Shown here: positions 6,041-6,322 of the stretch, in pieces
Layout: the number at the start of each line of letters is the position of its first letter
Position numbering within the stretch: position 1 is the stretch's first letter
Assembly (NCBI GenBank): GCA_905373305.1
Contig: CAJPSM010000074.1
Span: 1 to 6,322, forward strand
Length of the DNA: 6,322 bases
Reading direction: 5' to 3'
Origin: an uncultured Streptococcus sp.
Lineage (GTDB): Bacteria > Bacillota > Bacilli > Lactobacillales > Streptococcaceae
Notes under the pieces: model-generated
Told to the model about the DNA's origin: nothing
What the model saw: the letters and a program-made list of their open reading frames with translations, nothing else
Database searches by the model: none
Position numbers and translations under genes: made by a program

Positions 6041-6068
6041 ATTATATCATAAAAGAAAGAAAAGACAG
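6041..6068 (-). promoter_or_regulatory. murT-gatD promoter (extended -10)
   Basis: On the - strand a perfect TATAAT (6041-6046) carries a TG one base upstream (6048-6049), forming a strong extended -10. A weak -35 candidate CTGTCT (6063-6068) sits 16 bases upstream. Only six bases (6035-6040) separate the -10 from the ATG, so transcription should start at or next to the A of the start codon, giving a leaderless murT mRNA. Confidence 0.75.
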
Positions 6069-6086
6069 ATTTGAGATTTCGTAGAA

Positions 6087-6112
6087 ACAAAAACAGCCCA
6101 AAGAGGGCTGTT
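6087..6112 (-). terminator. Intrinsic terminator of the oxidoreductase gene
   Basis: A perfect 8-bp GC-rich stem, AACAGCCC / GGGCTGTT (6092-6099 with 6105-6112), has a 5-base loop. On the - strand it is followed by TTTGTTT, which continues from the TT ending the stem. It lies 21 bases past the stop of the oxidoreductase gene and upstream of the murT promoter. Confidence 0.88.
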
Positions 6113-6133
6113 GGTTAACAAATCAATCTCAAC

Positions 6134-6322
6134 TTAGATAGCAAACAAGTCATTCAAGTTCTCAGCCAAGGTTGGGTGAGTGAAGATTTGTTTTGTGAAG
6201 TAAGTGTAAGGAATCTTGTTGTCCATTGCAACAGTGATGATGTTGATGATTTCTTGTGAACCTTCTGAGAAGATGCTTGCACCGAGAATTTCTTTTGTTT
6301 CAGTATTGACAACAGCTTTGAA
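6134..6322 (-). CDS. FAD-dependent pyridine nucleotide-disulfide oxidoreductase, C-terminal end (5' part outside window)
   Basis: The frame is open to the right edge and ends at a TAA (6134-6136), giving the last 62 residues of a longer protein. They read as the end of the dimerisation domain of class I flavin disulfide reductases (dihydrolipoamide dehydrogenase / mercuric reductase type): a strand with KEILGASIFSEG, a helix QEIINIITVAM, and the C-terminal FTHPTLAENLND. In that motif the His and the Glu five residues later (the HPTxxE pair) correspond to the His-Glu dyad that, across the dimer, serves the active-site thiol. The FAD- and NAD-binding parts and the CxxxxC redox pair are outside the window, so the exact substrate cannot be assigned. 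It has its own terminator and is probably a separate unit from murT. Confidence 0.83.
   Translation of the reverse strand, partial: FKAVVNTETKEILGASIFSEGSQEIINIITVAMDNKIPYTYFTKQIFTHPTLAENLNDLFAI

Noticed and set aside
1..6322. CRISPR array, insertion sequence, tRNA/rRNA gene, phage or defence system
   Set aside because: No spaced direct repeats, transposase frames, cloverleaf-like sequence or defence-type domains were seen. All the gene space is filled by housekeeping genes.

Overview
This window looks like ordinary core chromosome of a Streptococcus. It resembles the mitis/pneumoniae group, judging from low-GC codon use, a MurT–GatD pair beside a PepQ, and a TruA–pyridoxal kinase–ECF S-component run. 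The species assignment rests on recognising gene content and protein style, not on any search.

Layout, left to right. (1) The 3' half of an MFS transporter (+) enters from the left edge and ends in a strong intrinsic terminator that begins inside its stop codon. (2) An overlapping + strand unit follows, truA – pdxK – ECF S-component. It is driven by an extended -10 promoter so close to truA that the mRNA is probably leaderless, and it ends in a bidirectional terminator. (3) Convergent to it on the - strand lies pepQ (cytosolic Xaa-Pro dipeptidase) with its own promoter. (4) Upstream of pepQ, also on the - strand, is the murT–gatD operon, with its own promoter and terminator; it too appears to be leaderless. 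(5) At the right edge, on the - strand, is the last 62 codons of a FAD-dependent pyridine nucleotide-disulfide oxidoreductase with its terminator.

How the genes work together. MurT and GatD form the amidotransferase that converts the D-iso-glutamate of lipid II stem peptides to D-iso-glutamine; their genes overlap by one base (TAATG). PdxK and the S-component look like a vitamin B6 salvage pair: the S-component captures the vitamin using a shared ECF energising module encoded elsewhere, and PdxK phosphorylates it to pyridoxal phosphate. TruA is a tRNA pseudouridine synthase and seems only transcriptionally linked to them. PepQ supplies amino acids from proline-containing dipeptides.

I found no mobile element, CRISPR array, RNA gene or new multi-gene system. 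The observations most worth following up are the two near-identical leaderless start regions of truA and murT, and the lid cysteine that marks the 'ThiD-like' kinase as a pyridoxal kinase. No gene-free stretch exceeds 130 bases.
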